Origin: Antedon bifida
Taxonomy: Eukaryota > Echinodermata > Crinoidea > Comatulida > Antedonidae
Length of the DNA: 64,000 nucleotides
Assembly: GCA_963402885.1 (NCBI GenBank)
Contig: OY727093.1
Location: 20,459,409-20,523,408 of the forward strand
Direction of reading: 5' to 3'
Made by a program: the position numbers and the translations under genes. Shown here in pieces: positions 54,721-64,000 of this stretch (its first letter is position 1; every line of letters starts with the position of its first letter). The notes beneath the pieces were generated by a model. It ran no database searches. It was not told where the DNA came from and was given only the letters and a program-made list of their open reading frames with translations.

Positions 54721-54739
54721 TTTGTGTACCGATGATCTG

Positions 54740-54900
54740 AAATACTTCAATCTTAATGGTTTTTAAATGTTCACAATATTATCTTTGTCATAATGAAACT
54801 TAGCCATAATAAGCTTTTCAGCGTGATCATTCATCCGTGATGTCATTTATACGCCATTTACACGCCCCTCTTGTGAAACAAACTATAACTCTCCGTCCAC
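54740..54900 (+). repeat. Segment shared with 24,480-24,545
   Basis: AAGCTTTTCAGCGTGATCAT and ATTTATACGCCATTT are common to both. Non-coding. Confidence 0.5.
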
Positions 54901-55104
54901 ATGCACCATGTTAAGCAGATATTCATCTCTTTGCGAAAATAGAACGGTGACGTCTTGAGCGCAGGTGGATGAAGTCTAAATCGGAGATAAACAAATCTAC
55001 TTAGCACAATTATGCAACAAATAAAGATTGCTGCTAATCGGAACAGAGACTGATTACCACAACAATAATATAATAATGAGTTCCGACCATAGAAATCTAT
55101 TTAT

Positions 55105-55324
55105 ATTAAAAATGTGAAAAATAAAGCGATTCTAATAATTTTAGCGGCCCGCTATAAATCCCAAAATGCATTGCGCGCGGATTGATATTTTTGTTTTTCT
55201 TCTGTAATTTACCCACTTTTCGATCGATCGTGAGGCAAAAACAAATAGAAGACTTCTAACTTTTCAGTGAAAATACTGTCAAAAACAGAAAGATAATAAT
55301 GGAGCAACTATAAAAAAGCAGGCT
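55105..55324 (+). repeat. Dispersed repeat, uninterrupted copy of 191-378/4,072
   Basis: Runs through AAAACAGAAAGATAATAATG and GAGCAACTATA without a break, giving the empty site for the 3.69-kb element. It has about 35 additional bases (around 55,205) relative to the first copy. Confidence 0.75.
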
Positions 55325-56360
55325 ACAGTATAACCGGTACTGCTATAAATTGGTTTTCATCTTACTTTAATGGAAGAACTTACTCCATTGAAATCAATTC
55401 TACAATGTCTGATCCAGTTCCTATTGATTCTGCCGTCCCTCAAGGCTCTGTCATCGGCCCATTCCATCCAAAAGATCGTGAAGGGGCTGTGAATAAGCTT
55501 GAAACTTGCATCGCCGAAATCAAGTTATGGTACATACATAACATGGTTGTACTGAATGCTGCCAAGACTGAATTGATTCATTTTACTTCTCGCCATTGAC
55601 CTCCAGACTGGACACCCTCTGTAAAAATTTGTAACTCTATGATCAGACCATCACCTACTGCTTGAAACCTTGGAGTCATCTTTGACTGTCTTATCTGCTT
55701 ATGTTGACAAAGTGTGCAAATCTGCAATGAATTCCATCCGCAAGATTAGACATGTACGGAAGCTAAAATCAACAGAAATACTGGTCCATTCATTTGTTTC
55801 ATCCAGGCTAGACTCGTGCAACTCTCTTCTTTATGGGCTTCCAGCTAAGACTATTGCTAAGGTCCAGCGTGTTCAGAACATTGCTGCCCGTCTGGTTCTT
55901 TGCATCCCAATATCCAATAACACCAATATTGGAACAGCTACATTGGTTGCCAGTTGAGAAGAGGGTAATGTACAAGATTCTTCTCATCACATTTAAATCA
56001 CTTGAATCACTTCAATCATAATATGGCTCCAACATCCTTTCTCCATACAAGCCAAAATGGACACTAAGGTCATCATCAGAGATTTTATTCAGGCCTATAC
56101 CTACACGGCCGTAAACAAAATGTTATGGACAACGCGCCTTTTCCTGGTCAGCTGCTGCTCTTTGGAACGCCCTTCCAAACTCAATCAGGAAACAATTCCT
56201 CAAATCCCACCTTTTTAATTTGCATTTTTCAACATTAACTAATTAATTAGTGCTTTTACATTTGTTGTTGATTGTTCAGCGCTTAGAGGTGCCTTGCATT
56301 TTAACCTATATGAATTTAACATTATTATTATTATTATTATTATATTATTATTATTATTTA
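55325..56360 (+). mobile_element. L2-like LINE 3' part with internal deletion
   Basis: Plus strand: WFSSYFNGRTYSIEI, then [12 protein letters not shown] (motif B), then a jump to EGAVNKLETCIAEIKLWYIH: the YADD block is missing, so about 15-40 codons were deleted near 55,465. It continues with MSAMNSIRKIRHVRKL-like and HSFVSSRLDSCNSLLYGLPA KTIAKVQRVQNIAARLV, a hallmark of L2-type LINEs. Several stops and frame changes. The 3' end has CAGCGCTTAGAGGTGCC and ATTATTATT repeats (56,318-56,357). Confidence 0.85.
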
Positions 56361-56677
56361 TGTAAACCTGAAGAAGCTTTCTGCAATATCTCATTACTAA
56401 ATCAAAACCAGATGAAAATGTTTTCACAATCAACTACTGTACTTGTTTTTCTTTTAGTTTGTTATCTTCTTTGCTAATTGATTTTACTTTCTGAATAGTT
56501 CCTTGCATAATTAAACCTTTTCATCCAGCTCCATTTCATTTATGATGCAGTCAGGAAAATTGGCAAAAAGCTTCCTACTTTCTAGAAGTTTTATGTTGTT
56601 AAGTTTTCAGATACTTCTATATTGTTTTGACAACTCTTGTAACATGACCACAGTACTGACTTTGCCTATATACAAAT

Positions 56678-57390
56678 GGGTCTGTTTCTGCTGAAAAAAT
56701 CAAAATAATCGATTATTTCCGCAAGTTAAATACCGCAAACCACAACATTTTCTATGTTGCAATTGAAAGTTATCTGGTAAGCGCTTTTTTAAAATCACGA
56801 CATCATTACCCACAATGCAGTTCAAATTAGGGAAGGCCAGGATGAGTTGGTTTGCTTACATCCTATCGCTGCCTAAAACTCTCACACGTATGATTAAAAA
56901 CTAAAAATTGAACTCTGAAAATCCAATCATAGATATTCAATTGACTATGACCCAATAAATATCTACTACCACATATAACAAACAGAATAATGATGTTATA
57001 TTATATATTAATAAGAGCGCACGTCATCAGCGAGGAAGTTTGTTTCACTGTTGTGTTACTTCTTGGGCAACGACAGGCCTAAAAGGGTCAGGAAAGACAT
57101 CGTTAATCTGGACTGGTGGGATGTAATGGTGTTAACGCAGAATTCTTTTTATTTTCCCTACAGTCTTAATTGTCCCCCACAAAATAATAACAATCACATG
57201 TTATCTCATCTCTACAGTATTGTGTTGCAGCTAAAAACTTCTCAGCGATAATCAGTTATTTGCTGTTAAAACATGATATCGATTGAGTATTTTAATCGGT
57301 AATTTTTTAATCGTATGTAGTCATTTTGCGCAGTTTCTGCTGCCCAAAATAATTGATTAAAAAATAATAATAATCAGCAGAAACAGGCCC
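56678..57390. mobile_element. 713-bp MITE with GGGYCTGTTTCTGCTGA ends
   Basis: Left GGGTCTGTTTCTGCTGAAAA followed by AATAATCGATTATTT; right AATCAGCAGAAACAGGCCC. Interior as in 45,360-45,826. No target duplication longer than four bases could be confirmed. The frame at 57,051-57,251 lies inside it and is not considered coding. Confidence 0.75.
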
Positions 57391-57480
57391 TATAATCTTT
57401 CACAGATTTTCTCATCAATATGCTGCCACTTGCACATTTCTATTACAATTAATTTGTTTGTTCATATTTTATATTTAAAG

Positions 57481-57645
57481 TAAATCCAGAAGAGCGGTCA
57501 CGGCAAACAGCACGTAAAAGCTCTAAAAATCGTAAGCAGCACAGACAAAGATACCACTGGGTTGAAAGAGAAAGGCAGTGGGAAACTAACAGACCAAATT
57601 GGGAATCCAATCAAGGAAGCAACTACACAATTTATGAAGATTCAG
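57481..57645 (+). CDS. SETDB1: SETDB1 exon (basic linker)
   Basis: Acceptor TTATATTTAAAG, donor GTGTGA. The one base carried over from the exon at 52,333 makes Val: (V)NPEERSRQTARKSSKNRK, QHRQRYHWVERERQWETN, then RPNWESNQGSNYTIYEDSG. A basic, then Trp/Asn-rich linker; in the family a poorly conserved linker lies between Tudor 3 and the MBD. Open over the whole length and phase-compatible. It leaves one base for a further exon. Confidence 0.78.
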
Positions 57646-59332
57646 GTGTGATTTTTTTTGTTTCATTTTTTAATTGAAAAATATTGTTAAAATATGTTAA
57701 ATCAAAGAATATATACCAGAACGATGAGCAATATGCAGGTTTCCCTGCAGTAGTAATATTTTCCATGCAGTAGGATGCCAAATTTATAAATTGATCTATG
57801 CCTGGACAACCAGTAGGGTTTTCATAATTAAAAACTACATGCTAACAATGTTTAATGCTATTTGGATATTTAATTGTTTGCTTTATGGAGCCCACCATAA
57901 CAAAACAACCCTAATTCTAGTAGACTACGCATATCGCTGTAGTGATCACAGAGATACCAAGTTGAAAAAACGAAATTTCGGGTAAACAATAGAGAGTTAA
58001 AGTAAAAATAATTTAAAATTATATAGAGGGCACTATATAAGCTAATATTAAGTTATACAAAAAATCTCGAGCGTACATCATCTGGCAATACCAAATTGAC
58101 TAGGCCCAGGCCTACCTACCACCAGCCTATGTTCAGTACTAAACAATGGGTAATGTCAGACACCTTTCCAGCGTGGTATAGCCTAGCCACCTAAGCCTAC
58201 GATAATTTTGTTAATAAAGTACTTTTTCTCCACTAAATAAGTGTTTCACTGACATTTGCATGTAAAAAATCTTTTTAAAGTAAAGTCCTTTTTCATCTCG
58301 TGAGTGGACACCGGCCGACTCTATTGACACATATTGCATGTGACCAGGGAAGAGTTATGTGACATGCAATACAACAATAACAATGTCACATGTGCTTGGC
58401 TTGACTGTTAATTCGTGAAACAAAGGCATAAGAAATGCTTTTGTTTAAATACTGGGCATCATTTTTAAACAGTGCCAGGAGTATTAATTGTGAAATAACA
58501 TGTTTTTTTTGGGAGAAAATGTTAATATCAGTTGTTTTAGATGAAAAATCTCTTGGCCTTGCCTAGATAGCCTAAATAACCAATTTTCAGGGCGAAATAA
58601 CCAATTTTCGGGGAGGCGGGGATCTGCACTTAAAATAGGGGAAAATCTGAAAAAAAACCTGCAAATTTCAAGGAAATAGGGACCTCTGTGATCAATAGAA
58701 ACCCCCATTTTGTAGTCCTGATTGTAAACTTGGATTAATGTGCCTTTTGTTTGGTCTATGACTCAATTACAAAGAAATCAGTCAAGTGGAACGATCTGCA
58801 TGACAAAGTTGTTTTTTTTTAGCATGGATTAAGGAATAGAAGGATATGCATCAGTTTGAGATCAAAGCTTCCATGATTCTAACCTACAGAGCGCGGACCG
58901 CCCGCAATGTTACAAAATAAACACAGTATAATTAACCGTCGTTAACAACGAAACGGTCGCGTGCCTAATATATTGTTTACTGCACATGCTCAACAACCTT
59001 TAACCTTGTTGGCTATGCTTTCGCGCGCTCTTATCTTGGTGGCATGATTAATATTTTATATTTTTAGCGCCAGCTGCTATGGTGACAAACAAAACTTTAT
59101 GCGACGAATTTAATATAACTTTTCTGAATTCAAATTAAACGATCTCCCAGAAATATTACAAGATTATTAATAAATGTAATTACAAGATTAAATACAAATT
59201 ATTTGTAAATTGTAGTACCCTTTGGGTTTCAGAAACATTAATTTTGCCATGTTCAAAATCTGCCGCGAGTGATCTACGCTAATGTTTCTATGACCTTAAA
59301 GTAGCATTTTATGACCTGTAGTAGCCCTACAC
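57646..59332. other. Intron sequence, no gene seen
   Basis: AT-rich; an AGGCCCAGGCCTACC tract near 58,100. No recognised repeats or domains. A small palindrome (13-bp arms CTGAGACAACAAC) follows at 59,333-59,360. Confidence 0.5.
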
Positions 59333-59360
59333 CTGAGACAACAACTTGTTGTTGTCTCAG

Positions 59361-60192
59361 CCTACATGAATTAAAAATTACAAAGCCTTCTAGGCTTACT
59401 AGTAAACTCTATGATTTGCCGACATTGATATAGACCTAGGTAGGCCTATTGGTAGGTCAGTCTTAAGTGTAGTAGCGATCTATATTCTCATCGTTGTCTA
59501 CTTCTTGTGGGAATAATAATACAGTAATAGACAAGGTACTTTTATGCTTCGTTTGTTCATGGTTAAGCTTGCCTTGCGAAAACGAACGAGCGCTAGTAGA
59601 GAGTAGTAGTAGAGTCAGTGGTGATGTATAGCCAGCCAATCCCGGATCAGGGATCGCAGTTTTCATTCAATTAGGCCCGGTGATTGGATGTGATGTGGAT
59701 GACATAGCCACTAGCCAATCACCAGGCACTACAATTTAAATATAATCACATCGATAATTAAGGAGATTTATGAAGAAACCACTGCTTAGCCATATATTAA
59801 AAACTTGTTTGTTGTACATTAATGAAAGAAGGTGGCAGGCCAATAATGATAATTCAAATATAAAAATTGCATATTTTATTAATTACTAATAATAATAATT
59901 AATAATAATATCTAATTAATTACCAACTACTTAAAATTACGTAAGAAAGTGAACTTTTCGTAGTCCGATTGTGATGGAACTAAAACAGAATTGTTCAGCA
60001 ATATATTGTTGTTGTCAATTAATCATCGACGCAGACATGTCAATAGAACATTCAGACTGCGCATACGATTTCTACATGGCTACGTTTTGGTCAATTTAAC
60101 AGTTGATTCGCAGTGTTCTGCAGAGGGCCGCGGTTAGAGACACAGAGTTCAATGAGCGTTTTTGTTTGATTGGCAGCAGTGCTTTAGTATAG
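59361..60192. other. Gene-free stretch with CCAAT-type inverted repeat
   Basis: CCCGGTGATTGGATG and AGCCAATCACCAGG (59,678-59,725) form an imperfect inverted repeat with CCAAT boxes. No further promoter element could be shown. Confidence 0.4.
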
Positions 60193-60394
60193 GCAAGCGC
60201 GTTGTAAAATCGTTTGATGTCTATTTTTTGCCTTTGATAGATAACAATATTGTTGATGATAGAGACAAGTATAGTAGTATACAACTTAATGCTGGAATTG
60301 TAAACCAGATATCATCAGCATGTGACAGTAGTAGTGAATTTGAGATTATTGGTTTTTCTAAGAAGACGAGCAAGCTTCCTTTTGCGTCATATGG
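60193..60394 (+). CDS. Candidate coding exon, possibly SETDB1
   Basis: An open frame KRVVKSFDVYFLPLIDNNIV, then LNAGIVNQISSACDSSSEFE IIGFSKK, ending at a good donor TATG|GTAAGA. With the acceptor AG at 60,191-60,192 the phase would suit the exon ending at 57,645; with other nearby AGs it would not. SSEFEII resembles an acidic SUMO-interaction-like motif, and KRVV...LNAGIV faintly recalls a Tudor strand pair. I do not recognise a specific family. Could be a SETDB1 exon, an exon of another gene or chance. Confidence 0.35.
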
Positions 60395-60614
60395 TAAGAT
60401 TGTGATTTAATTTGATTCATTTTGTAACTTTCTTCACCTTCTTTAAAGCTATCAATTTCACAGAAGAAAACATGATGGAGACGGAATAAAAGATGCGTGA
60501 CTTGATTTTTGCATCATTCCATGTCAAATCAACCAAATTTAGAAAAAGTTCCCCCCTTGCCATCTCAGATTTCAATAAGGTTATATGCATGATAATGGTG
60601 GGGGGAGTTCATTT

Positions 60615-60898
60615 ACAGTCATAGGAAAGGCGTGTGGTGCAGTGTGTTCAACTACTGATCGTGAGATCGAGGTTCGAATCCAACTCTCGCAGCATTGCTT
60701 GTAATTAGGCAAGATACTTTACTTAAGTTTGCCTCTCTCCACCCGTGTGTATAAATGGGAACCCGGTTAGATCAAGACACAACTTTGCACTGATTACTAG
60801 CTGCATTAAGGGACTATGTTTCCGTGACTGGGGTAATGATGTTCAGCACTTAGATGTTTCATTAGGCGCTATAGAAATCCAGGATATTATTATTACAG
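60615..60898 (+). mobile_element. tRNA-derived SINE with L2-like tail
   Basis: The head has an A-box-like GTGTGGTGCAGTG and a perfect B box GAGGTTCGAATCC 40 bp downstream. The body (CCACCCGTGTGTATAAATGG GAACC) is of the kind common in deuterostome SINEs. The tail GTTCAGCACTTAGATG, GGCGCTATAGAAATCC and ATTATTATTA resembles the 3' end of the L2-like LINE at 56,270-56,360, its probable mobilising partner. Confidence 0.82.
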
Positions 60899-61339
60899 GC
60901 ACAAACTAGATTATTGTGTTCATCTTGCGGATGGTACAGTAGGTTTAAGCTGACTGTAATTAAAATCGATTCTATTTGTTCTATTCTATTCTTTTGAAAT
61001 GACATTTCTTTTTTCTACCGCCACGACTATTAGTTTGGAATGGGCAATACCAAGGTCATTTATAATCTAAAAGAATATCCATTTAGGCTTGTACCGTATA
61101 TTAGACCTTGAGTAACTCATGTCCAGGCGTATGTGAATTACTGGAATGCAGTAAGACACCGAGCAGTTGGTCAGATACGTCGGGTAATATTAGAAAAAAA
61201 CGAGTGGGCCTACACAAATTAGCAACTGTTAACATCACAAAAATACATAAAAAAAGTCAAATATACATATTAAACAGATCCACAAAAAGTTAACAAGACA
61301 TCCACAATAAGTTTGTGTAAATTTTAGTAAATCGTACAC
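60899..61339. other. Gene-free stretch
   Basis: No recognised feature. The LINE sequence begins around 61,340 with no clear target-site duplication in view. Confidence 0.45.
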
Positions 61340-61342
61340 CAT

Positions 61343-61754
61343 TCATAGACGGGATCGGAGTCTCCAAGCCCAGGGCGGAGGACTCATAGTTGCAGTCAAC
61401 AGCTCGGTACCTAGTTCCAGAGAGTATGACTTAGAACAGGACAATACTGAAGTTATTTGGGTTAAAGTGAAGTTGATCCAGTGTAAGGCACTATATCTAT
61501 GCGCTTGCTACAGACCAAATGTTGGTGACACCAGTACACTAGATGCATTAGAAATGTCCCTCAGCAAGTTAACAAACAACAACAACAAAGTAGTACTCAT
61601 CGGAGGTGACTTTAACTTCCCCGGATGGGACTGGAATCACAACACATGCTATAATTCCTGCCCCTTTCCTTCACTGCATAGCAGATTCTATGGTATACTT
61701 TGTGATAATGGCCTCACACAAGTTGTAAGAGAGGAAAAAACATCCTTGATCTAA
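61343..61754 (+). pseudogene. LINE endonuclease domain, middle part
   Basis: From 61,350 the frame reads GGGLIVAVNSSVPSSREYDL, VIWVKVKLI, LYLCACYRPN and VVLIGGDFNFPGWDW: the APE-type endonuclease blocks 'YRPP' and 'GDFN'. It stops at 61,754 because of a one-base shift around 61,735 (ERGKNILDLI in the next frame). The nuclease nicks target DNA to prime reverse transcription. Confidence 0.88.
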
Positions 61755-61792
61755 TAGCAACTAACCGCCCAACTTTCGTACGTAGGACCCAG

Positions 61793-62395
61793 GTGTTACC
61801 AGGTATCAGCGATCACAGCATTGTGTACACTGAGCTAAACCTTAAACTTCCTAGAAAGAATCAAGTTCCAAGATCCATTATTCTATACAACAAGGCTGAC
61901 TGGATAGGATTGGCAATGCATATGAGGACCTTTCCACCGTTCCCATTAACAAGCTCTGTTGATGATGACTGGAATAGGTTTAAAACTCATCTCAATGAAG
62001 GTATAAAAAAATACATCCCAAGCAAAATCGTAAAGAAAAAAGAATCTTCCCCATGGATATCTCGGAGTCTAAAAAGAATGATGCGTAGACGGGATAAAGC
62101 CTATAAAGCTTGTACAAAACGTGGCCGTACACAGGATGAAGAGAAATTCCGTCTTTTGAAGAGCCAATGTCAAAGAGAAATGAGAAAGCAATATTGGGAA
62201 TACATAGAGAATATGATAACCCCTAAAGAAGATGAAAACACCTACCAGCCCATGAAAAAGTTCTGGAAATATATAAAACATAGGAAAAATGACTTCACTG
62301 GCGTCAGTGACATTAAAGATGATGGCAGACTAGTAACCGTTGATAAAGCGAAAGCCGAGCTGCTAAATGCAGTTTCAGTCAACATTTATACATGA
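61793..62395 (+). pseudogene. LINE endonuclease end and linker
   Basis: Starts VLPGISDHSIVYTELNL: the 'SDH' block with the catalytic Asp-His of APE nucleases. A basic linker follows (PWISRSLKRMMRRRDKAYKA), then KFWKYIKHRKN and LLNA, where the frame shifts by one base (next frame: [10 protein letters not shown]). Same orientation as the following RT. Confidence 0.88.
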
Positions 62396-62710
62396 AAGTC
62401 CTTTGACTCACACATTTCCCCCTACCGAACACACGCTCATGCCAGAAGTTAACATCACAGAAGAAGGAGTTTGCAAATTGCTGAAAGAGCTGCATCCAGC
62501 AAAAGCCTCGGGACCTGACAACATAAGCCCAAGAGTGCTCCGAGAACTTGCAACAGATATATCCCCGATATTCTGTGGCTTGTTCAAGAAATCTTTAAAT
62601 ACTGGGATTGTGCCTAGTGACTGGAAGAATGCAAATATTGTCCCCATCTTCAAGAAAGGCCAGCATAGTGACAAAAGAAATTACCGACCTATTAGCCTGA
62701 GCGGAGCTGT
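62396..62710 (+). pseudogene. LINE reverse transcriptase, N-terminal part
   Basis: [60 protein letters not shown] and [10 protein letters not shown] motifs 0 to 2a (fingers). At about 62,700 it jumps to [14 protein letters not shown] in another frame; about 40 residues (the K..HGFR segment) are missing, an internal deletion. Confidence 0.9.
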
Positions 62711-63859
62711 GAGACACAGTTGATAGAATTTGTACATGATATCACAGCAAATATGATGGACGGTCTGCAAACTGATGTTTGTATACTTGACTTTGCCAAA
62801 GCGTTTGACAAGGTTGGACACCAGCGACTGCTGTCAAAATTGGAATGGTATGGGATCAAGGGAAAAGTGCATAAGTGGTTAAAGAGTTTCCTCTATGACC
62901 GACAACAACAAGTCGTCATTAATGGTATCATATCAAGCAGTGTGCCCGTATTATCTGGTGTCCCCCAGGGGTCAGTTATTGGTCCCTGCTTGTTCCTTTT
63001 TTATATCAATGACATAAGCTGTGGTCTCAACTCTACTATCCAATTATTTGCTGATGACACCATGATATATACCACCATTACAAGTAATACTGATAGCGGT
63101 CTCCTGCAGTCTGATCTCCACAAACTTGAAGAATGGGGTAGGACATGGCAAATGCAGTTCCACCCAGAAAAGAGTGAGCTTCTCACAATAACAAGAAAGA
63201 AGAAGAAGAAAGTAAAGCAGAAATACACCCTATGTGGAAGCGAAATAAAGAGTGTTGATGTTGCTAAATATCTTGGCGTCAACATCTCCCAAGATATGAA
63301 GTGGAACTCCCATGTGGATGCCATAACTTCCAAGGCAGATAATGCACTCAACTTTTTGCGAAGAAACGTGTGTGTCGGGAACAAACGGATAAAAGGCCTT
63401 GCAAATAAAAGTTGTGTACGCCCTCTATTAGAGTATTCTAACATCGTCTGGGACCCATATAATTCCAATTTAATTGGTAAACTTGAAATGGTACAAAGAA
63501 GAGCGGCTAGATTTGCCTGCAACAACTATAAGCGCACGTCAAGTGTAACCGAAATGATGAAGGTCCTTGGTTGGGAAACCTTGGAAGAGAGGAGGAGGAT
63601 AGCTCGACTGTTAATGTTCCATAAAATACACTACTGCAATGTAGCAGCTGATATGAAACTGGTCATGAAAAACACCTGTAGACCCAGTCGGAGAGAGAAC
63701 AGTCAATCATACCATATTCCTCACTCAACAGTTGATTACTTTAGGTATTTATTCTTTCCACGCACTGCCATCGACTGGAATCATCTACCAGATAAGGTTG
63801 TAAATTGTACTTCTATTCTGGAATTCAAAACCCATGTTGGTCCAAACTTAATTAAATAG
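62711..63859 (+). CDS. LINE reverse transcriptase, palm to C terminus
   Basis: An open frame of about 380 codons: [20 protein letters not shown] (motif A), [20 protein letters not shown] (motif B), [14 protein letters not shown] (catalytic FADD), [20 protein letters not shown] (thumb), [39 protein letters not shown] and the tail [17 protein letters not shown], ending LIK. The order and the '[11 protein letters not shown]...QRRAARF' stretch are those of CR1/jockey-type elements. Best preserved coding sequence in the window, suggesting a rather young insertion despite the breaks upstream. Confidence 0.93.
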   Translation, partial: ETQLIEFVHDITANMMDGLQTDVCILDFAKAFDKVGHQRLLSKLEWYGIKGKVHKWLKSFLYDRQQQVVINGIISSSVPVLSGVPQGSVIGPCLFLFYINDISCGLNSTIQLFADDTMIYTTITSNTDSGLLQSDLHKLEEWGRTWQMQFHPEKSELLTITRKKKKKVKQKYTLCGSEIKSVDVAKYLGVNISQDMKWNSHVDAITSKADNALNFLRRNVCVGNKRIKGLANKSCVRPLLEYSNIVWDPYNSNLIGKLEMVQRRAARFACNNYKRTSSVTEMMKVLGWETLEERRRIARLLMFHKIHYCNVAADMKLVMKNTCRPSRRENSQSYHIPHSTVDYFRYLFFPRTAIDWNHLPDKVVNCTSILEFKTHVGPNLIK

Positions 63860-64000
63860 GGTACCCCTTGTCACAACTTACTCTCTGGGGGCTCTCTGTC
63901 TTGGTGACAGCTCGCTGGGCACCTGGATGGCTGAGGCGGGGTAAATGGTTATCCAGCTACTTTATTCTGCCTCCTAGGTAGCGGCCCAGGAAAGTGATAG

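Larger units (their letters stand above)
61340..64000 (+). mobile_element. 5'-truncated CR1/jockey-type LINE reaching the window edge
   Basis: Contains the second half of the APE endonuclease, the complete RT C-terminal half, and a GC-richer 3' untranslated region from 63,860. It lacks ORF1 and the EN N terminus. There are one-base shifts near 61,735 and 62,360 and an internal deletion near 62,700. The element may continue beyond 64,000. Confidence 0.9.

Noticed and set aside
58484-58708. Minus-strand frame with repeated PENWLFR
   Set aside because: A small internal duplication creates it; no known domain and no context.
60193-60394. Calling the 60.2-kb frame a fourth Tudor domain
   Set aside because: The resemblance is limited to a few residues; kept only as a candidate exon.
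63001-63525. Minus-strand frame of 174 codons
   Set aside because: Antisense shadow of the LINE reverse transcriptase.

Overview
This is a window of AT-rich animal genomic DNA. It shows short exons in long introns, canonical GT..AG junctions, Penelope-like elements, CR1/jockey- and L2-like LINEs, a Ty3/gypsy relic with a tRNA-Leu primer site, and dispersed AGGCCTA-rich tracts. I infer a marine deuterostome invertebrate, most likely an echinoderm; no sequence here fixes the species.

The one confidently recognised host gene is SETDB1 (H3K9 methyltransferase), on the plus strand. Nine small exons between 18,851 and 57,645 join in one reading frame with every splice phase matching. They encode a lysine/glutamate-rich linker, the three Tudor domains and a basic linker. 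The N-terminal exon(s) and the MBD/pre-SET/SET part are not in the window. A further candidate exon lies at 60.2 kb.

Everything else is mainly mobile-element sediment. From 1 to 18 kb: a 3.7-kb non-autonomous TIR element with a TAA target duplication and an internal ~152-bp tandem array; a hAT transposase relic (minus); an inverted pair of non-autonomous hAT elements at 7-8.3 and 15-17 kb, the second carrying a nested LINE; a CCHC gag-like ORF; three tandem 364-bp units each bearing a tRNA-like gene; a Ty3/gypsy gag fossil; and a CR1-type LINE 5' fragment with an SGNH-esterase-like segment. In SETDB1 intron 24.2-35.0 kb: Penelope-like elements with GIY-YIG endonuclease and hammerhead-like 3' motifs, a second array of the 364-bp unit in opposite orientation, and a snap-back element with a hAT nested in it that itself holds a perfect 35-bp hairpin. 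In intron 36.5-47.6 kb: a PIF/Harbinger element with both its genes (DDE transposase plus; Myb/SANT partner minus), the latter split by a LINE, and a 347-bp MITE with a 10-bp target duplication. In 47.8-57.5 kb: a Penelope-like insertion with a 7-bp target duplication whose empty site is visible 3 kb downstream, MITEs, and two LINE relics. From 57.6 kb: a quiet stretch, a tRNA-derived SINE and a 5'-truncated LINE with endonuclease and reverse transcriptase reaching the window edge.

The elements are mostly old and broken. Several pairs of interrupted and uninterrupted copies allow exact reconstruction of insertion sites. The most unusual items are the paired 364-bp tRNA-bearing arrays, a hairpin dimer placed just behind two SETDB1 splice donors, and the snap-back element ends built from repeated CAGCTAATGTAG motifs.
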